Origin: JBCDGZ01 sp038750655
GTDB lineage: Bacteria; Bacteroidota; Bacteroidia; Chitinophagales; Saprospiraceae
Direction: 5' to 3'
Length of the DNA: 34,675 nucleotides
Assembly: GCA_038750655.1 (NCBI GenBank)
Contig: JBCDGZ010000083.1
Span: 1-34,675, forward strand
Positions 31,842 to 34,675 of the stretch are shown here, piece after piece; position 1 is the stretch's first letter; the number at the start of each line of letters is the position of its first letter. The notes beneath the pieces were generated by a model, which was given only the letters and a program-made list of their open reading frames with translations, did no database searches and was not told where the DNA came from. The translations under genes and the position numbers were made by a program.

Positions 31842-33120
31842 AATTATTGACATCCGGTCCAGAGAAATTCTGGACTCCCGGGGCAACCCCACTGTAGAAA
31901 CCGAAGTACTAACGGAAAACGGCTTCGTTGGAAGAGCAGCGGTTCCTTCTGGCGCTTCCACCGGCAAGTACGAAGCAGTAGAATTGAGAGATGGCGACAA
32001 GGAGCGCTTTTTAGGTAAAGGCGTCCTCAATGCCTGCAAAAATATTGAAGAGCAAATTCGTGAGGCCCTCATCGGCGTACACATCTTCGACCAGATTTAC
32101 ATTGATCACTTAATGCTGGAACTGGATGGTACGGAAAACAAATCCCAGCTGGGAGCCAATGCCATCCTTGGTGTTTCGCTGGCCGTGGCTAAAGCTGCTG
32201 CTATGGAAGCCGGACAGCCGCTCTACCGCTATGTCGGTGGCGTCAATGCCCATGTGCTGCCGGTACCGATGATGAACATCCTCAACGGAGGGTCGCACGC
32301 GGACAACAGCATCGATTTTCAAGAATTCATGATTATGCCAGTCGGCGCAGAGTTCTTCTCCGAAGGGCTGCGGATGGGTGTAGAGGTTTTTCACCACCTC
32401 AAAGCGGTGCTCAAAAAGATGAATTACTCCACCAATGTTGGTGATGAAGGGGGCTTTGCACCTAGTATGAAATCTAATGAAGAAGCCATTAAGACAGTGA
32501 TTCAAGCCATCGAAGCGGCGGGCTACCGCCCCGGCGAGGACATTATGATCGCGATGGATGCTGCCGCTTCTGAATTTTATAACGAAGAGGAAAAAGTCTA
32601 CCACTTCCACCAATCTACTGGTGATAAGCTGACTTCCGAGCAGATGATTGCCTACTGGAAAGACTGGTGTGATAAATACCCTATCCTGTCGATCGAAGAT
32701 GGATTGCACGAGGATGACTGGGCCGGTTGGACGGGCCTGACCAAAGAGCTGGGCAACCGCGTGCAGCTGGTTGGGGATGATCTGTTTGTGACCAATACCA
32801 AACGCCTGCAGCGTGGCATTGATGAAGATGCCGCGAATTCTATTTTGATTAAAGTCAACCAAATCGGTTCTTTGACGGAAACGATTGATGCGGTAAAAAT
32901 GGCGACCCGCAATGCCTTCACCAGCGTGATGAGTCACCGTTCTGGCGAAACCGAGGACACTACGATTGCGGACCTGGCCGTTGCCCTCAATACGGGACAA
33001 ATCAAAACCGGCTCCGCCTCTCGCTCCGATCGTATCGCTAAGTATAATCAACTGCTGCGCATCGAAGAAGAGCTGGGCGATTCTGGTATCTATCCCGGAA
33101 AGGCATTGATGGGAGGATAA
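31834..33120 (+). CDS. eno: Enolase
   Basis: The 428-residue product converts 2-phosphoglycerate to phosphoenolpyruvate in glycolysis. Active-site residues are all present: Glu205 (G-D-E-G-G-F-A-P), metal ligands Asp242, Glu288 and Asp315, Lys340, and His368 (M-S-H-R-S-G-E). The enolase signature L-I-K-V-N-Q-I-G-S-L-T-E-T is at 338-350, and S-G-A-S-T-G near residue 40 is the mobile loop. Its ATG lies inside the last codons of carA. The downstream FtsB-like gene is 101 bp away and has its own promoter-like box; eno next to ftsB is also the order in E. coli. Confidence 0.98.
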   Translation: MSEIIDIRSREILDSRGNPTVETEVLTENGFVGRAAVPSGASTGKYEAVELRDGDKERFLGKGVLNACKNIEEQIREALIGVHIFDQIYIDHLMLELDGTENKSQLGANAILGVSLAVAKAAAMEAGQPLYRYVGGVNAHVLPVPMMNILNGGSHADNSIDFQEFMIMPVGAEFFSEGLRMGVEVFHHLKAVLKKMNYSTNVGDEGGFAPSMKSNEEAIKTVIQAIEAAGYRPGEDIMIAMDAAASEFYNEEEKVYHFHQSTGDKLTSEQMIAYWKDWCDKYPILSIEDGLHEDDWAGWTGLTKELGNRVQLVGDDLFVTNTKRLQRGIDEDAANSILIKVNQIGSLTETIDAVKMATRNAFTSVMSHRSGETEDTTIADLAVALNTGQIKTGSASRSDRIAKYNQLLRIEEELGDSGIYPGKALMGG

Positions 33121-33153
33121 GGCTTTCGGGTAACCAAATTGGCGATATTTCGT

Positions 33154-33161
33154 TATCTTTG
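33154..33161 (+). promoter_or_regulatory. Candidate -7 box for the FtsB-like gene
   Basis: TATCTTTG matches TAnnTTTG, 60 bases before the ATG at 33222. A nearby TTG is only 12 bases upstream, too close for a normal -33. Confidence 0.4.
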
Positions 33162-33221
33162 AGAAGACTCGATCGCTTTCAATGTGCGCATCATTCATAA
33201 CGAAACAATTACCTCAACCCT

Positions 33222-33542
33222 ATGGCCATTCGCAACAATCCGTTCAAGCCTTTTATCAAGAAAATTCCGGCACCACTGCGCAATTTTTATTTCTTGACAT
33301 TGGTGCTCTTCTTCGGCTGGCTTATCTTTTTCGACAAGCACGATGTGTTGACCCAGTGGCGCTTGCAACAGTCGATTAATAAGCAAGAGACGGATCGCTT
33401 GTACTACCAGGAGCAAATCAAAAAAGTAGAAGAGGATCGACTGGATATTGAAATCAACAAAGAGAAATTCGCCCGAGAACACTACTACATGAAAAAAGAC
33501 GACGAGGATGTGTTCATTATTGTCGAAGAAAAGGAAGACTAA
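33222..33542 (+). CDS. FtsB/DivIC-like septum formation initiator
   Basis: The 106-residue protein has a short basic N-terminus, one membrane helix at about 22-38, then a charged coiled coil at about 42-75 and an acidic tail (E-E-K-E-D). This is the layout of FtsB/DivIC, which links FtsL and FtsQ in the divisome on the outer face of the inner membrane. The Y-Y-M-K-K-D-D-E-D-V-F-I-I motif after the coil is typical of Bacteroidota members. Its position after eno supports the call, as eno-ftsB is a recurring pair. It lies 49 bp before sucD. Confidence 0.85.
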   Translation: MAIRNNPFKPFIKKIPAPLRNFYFLTLVLFFGWLIFFDKHDVLTQWRLQQSINKQETDRLYYQEQIKKVEEDRLDIEINKEKFAREHYYMKKDDEDVFIIVEEKED

Positions 33543-33591
33543 ATCAAATTTGACCAAGAAACATAACTACAAATAAAAACCTCATTCTGAT

Positions 33592-34482
33592 ATGTCTGTA
33601 CTAGTCAATAAGGATTCTAAGATCATTGTCCAGGGATTCACTGGGAAAGAGGGCAGCTTCCACGCTGGCCAAATGATTGAATACGGCACCAACATCGTCG
33701 GTGGCGTAACGCCTGGAAAAGGGGGCCAAACCCATCTGGATAAGCCCGTATACAACACGGTTGATGAAGCCATCAAGCATACTGGAGCTGATACTACTAT
33801 TATCTTTGTCCCTCCTCGCTTCGCTGCTGATGCGGTTATGGAAGCTGCCGAAGCAGGTATCAAAGTGATCATCTGCATCACCGAAGGCATCCCAGTACAA
33901 GACATGGTAAAGGTTAAAGCGTATTTGGAGGATAAAGACTGCCGTCTGGTTGGTCCTAATTGCCCCGGCGTCATCACTCCCGGTGAGGCAAAGGTCGGCA
34001 TTATGCCCGGCTTCATCCACAACCCTGGCAAAATCGGCATCGTCTCTCGCTCCGGAACCCTGACCTACGAAGCGGTCGATCAGGTCACCAAAGCCGGCCT
34101 GGGCCAGTCCACCTGCATCGGCATCGGCGGTGACCCCATCGTCGGCACCACCACCAAAGAAGCCGTCCAGCTCTTGATGAATGACCCCGAAACCGAGGGC
34201 ATTATCATGATCGGCGAAATTGGCGGTAACATGGAAGCCGACGCCGCCCGCTGGATCAAAGAACATGCGACCAAGCCCGTAGTTGGCTTCATCGCTGGCC
34301 AAACTGCCCCTAAAGGCCGTACAATGGGCCACGCTGGTGCCATCGTCGGCGGCGACGAAGATACCGCCGAAGCCAAAATGAAGATCATGGAGGAGTGTGG
34401 TATCCACGTGGTCAAATCTCCTGCGCACATTGGCGAGACTATGCGCCAGGCTTTGGCTAAGGAAGGCGCTCTGGGCGCTTAG
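33592..34482 (+). CDS. sucD: Succinyl-CoA synthetase alpha subunit
   Basis: The 296-residue product is the alpha subunit of succinate-CoA ligase in the TCA cycle. It contains the CoA-binding fold start V-Q-G-F-T-G-K-E-G-S-F-H at 13-24, G-P-N-C-P-G-V at 121-127, and the phosphohistidine segment M-G-H-A-G-A-I with His247. Length matches the family. The beta subunit sucC is not adjacent, at least not upstream; separated sucC and sucD are common in Bacteroidota. A heptamer repeat and a terminator hairpin follow. Confidence 0.97.
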   Translation: MSVLVNKDSKIIVQGFTGKEGSFHAGQMIEYGTNIVGGVTPGKGGQTHLDKPVYNTVDEAIKHTGADTTIIFVPPRFAADAVMEAAEAGIKVIICITEGIPVQDMVKVKAYLEDKDCRLVGPNCPGVITPGEAKVGIMPGFIHNPGKIGIVSRSGTLTYEAVDQVTKAGLGQSTCIGIGGDPIVGTTTKEAVQLLMNDPETEGIIMIGEIGGNMEADAARWIKEHATKPVVGFIAGQTAPKGRTMGHAGAIVGGDEDTAEAKMKIMEECGIHVVKSPAHIGETMRQALAKEGALGA

Positions 34483-34513
34483 GTGGACGGTGAAATACCT
34501 TTGGCATTTTTGG

Positions 34514-34541
34514 TTGACGGTTGACGGTTGACGGTTGACGG
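34514..34541. repeat. Tandem heptamer TTGACGG, four copies
   Basis: Four exact head-to-tail copies of TTGACGG lie between the sucD stop and its terminator hairpin. The copy number of such short tandem repeats is likely to vary between strains. Confidence 0.9.
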
Positions 34542-34561
34542 CCGAACGCGAGAAGAAACGT

Positions 34562-34605
34562 AGCTCCGCACTGTTGGTAATATTGGCAGTGCGGAGTTGC
34601 ATTTT
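34562..34605 (+). terminator. Terminator hairpin after sucD
   Basis: CTCCGCACTG (34564-34573) pairs exactly with CAGTGCGGAG (34587-34596). Two weaker pairs extend the base, the loop is 13 bases, and a T run follows at 34602-34605. Confidence 0.75.
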
Positions 34606-34650
34606 AATACGCTTTACTTACTGTATATTCTATCCCATCAGCGCCGAAGG

Positions 34651-34675
34651 CGGGCCCCCGGGGGGGGGGGCGCGG
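34651..34675. other. G-rich window end, probable sequence artefact
   Basis: The last 25 bases include 11 consecutive G (34660-34670) next to a C run and CGCGG. Nothing like it occurs elsewhere in the window, so it is best treated as unreliable end sequence. Confidence 0.6.

Noticed and set aside
32110..33198. 362-residue minus-strand reading frame opposite enolase
   Set aside because: It is the mirror of a strongly conserved enolase gene, has no recognisable domains, and arises from codon bias on the coding strand.
33601..34602. 333-residue minus-strand reading frame opposite sucD
   Set aside because: It begins in the terminator hairpin and heptamer repeat and otherwise mirrors sucD; the protein is low-complexity Asp/Gly/Phe-rich.
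1..34675. CRISPR arrays, insertion sequences, phage or plasmid genes
   Set aside because: No regularly spaced repeats, transposase-, integrase- or replication-like products were found; the window looks like stable chromosome.

Overview
The window looks like a chromosomal segment of a gliding Bacteroidota bacterium, most plausibly from the Saprospiria (Lewinella-like). Four things point there. The first genes are the type IX secretion/gliding genes gldM (partial) and gldN. A secreted enzyme at 11492-13258 carries a C-terminal type IX sorting domain. Lipoproteins have acidic residues after the lipid cysteine. Many genes are preceded by the Bacteroidota promoter box TAnnTTTG, and Shine-Dalgarno sites are not apparent. 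The class-level placement is inference; the phylum is well supported. I see no mobile element, phage gene, CRISPR array or rRNA. The only RNA gene found is one tRNA-Leu(UAG).  Layout. 1-1766 (+): 3' part of gldM, then gldN, closed by a strong hairpin terminator. 1870-5950 (+): a C39-peptidase ABC exporter and a second ABC exporter, with no visible peptide substrate or adaptor gene. 5922-9535 (-): a three-gene glycosyltransferase operon (dolichol-phosphate-mannose-synthase-like GT2, cellulose-synthase-like GT2, integral-membrane GT-C-like enzyme). 9740-11236 (+): a large lipoprotein. 11492-14677 (-): a porphyromonad-type peptidylarginine deiminase family protein with type IX sorting domain, then (upstream on the minus strand) a UMF1-type MFS transporter. 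14800-16690 (+): a RimK-like ATP-grasp ligase with an AstE/AspA-like metallohydrolase. 16687-19227 (-): an FtsX-type ABC permease, divergent from 19308-20774 (+) a PBP4-type D-Ala-D-Ala carboxypeptidase and 20881-21621 (+) an apparently lipid-anchored methyltransferase.  The remainder is a housekeeping half. 21630-26321 (-), in transcription order: rel/spoT, fur-family regulator, STAS protein, purA. 26658-30510 (+): tRNA-Leu, trigger factor, clpP and clpX, a protein-quality-control cluster. 30690-34482 (+): carA overlapping eno, then an FtsB/DivIC-like septum protein and sucD. The window ends in a heptamer tandem repeat, a terminator hairpin and an 11-base G run that looks like a low-quality contig end.  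The parts fit a cell-envelope theme in the first 21 kb (secretion, export, glycan synthesis, lipoproteins, peptidoglycan trimming) and a core-metabolism, stringent-response and proteolysis theme after it. The best candidates for something less ordinary are the type IX-secreted arginine deiminase homologue, the lipid-anchored methyltransferase, the substrate-less peptidase-exporter pair, and a short transmembrane reading frame at 11255-11482 that has no normal start codon.
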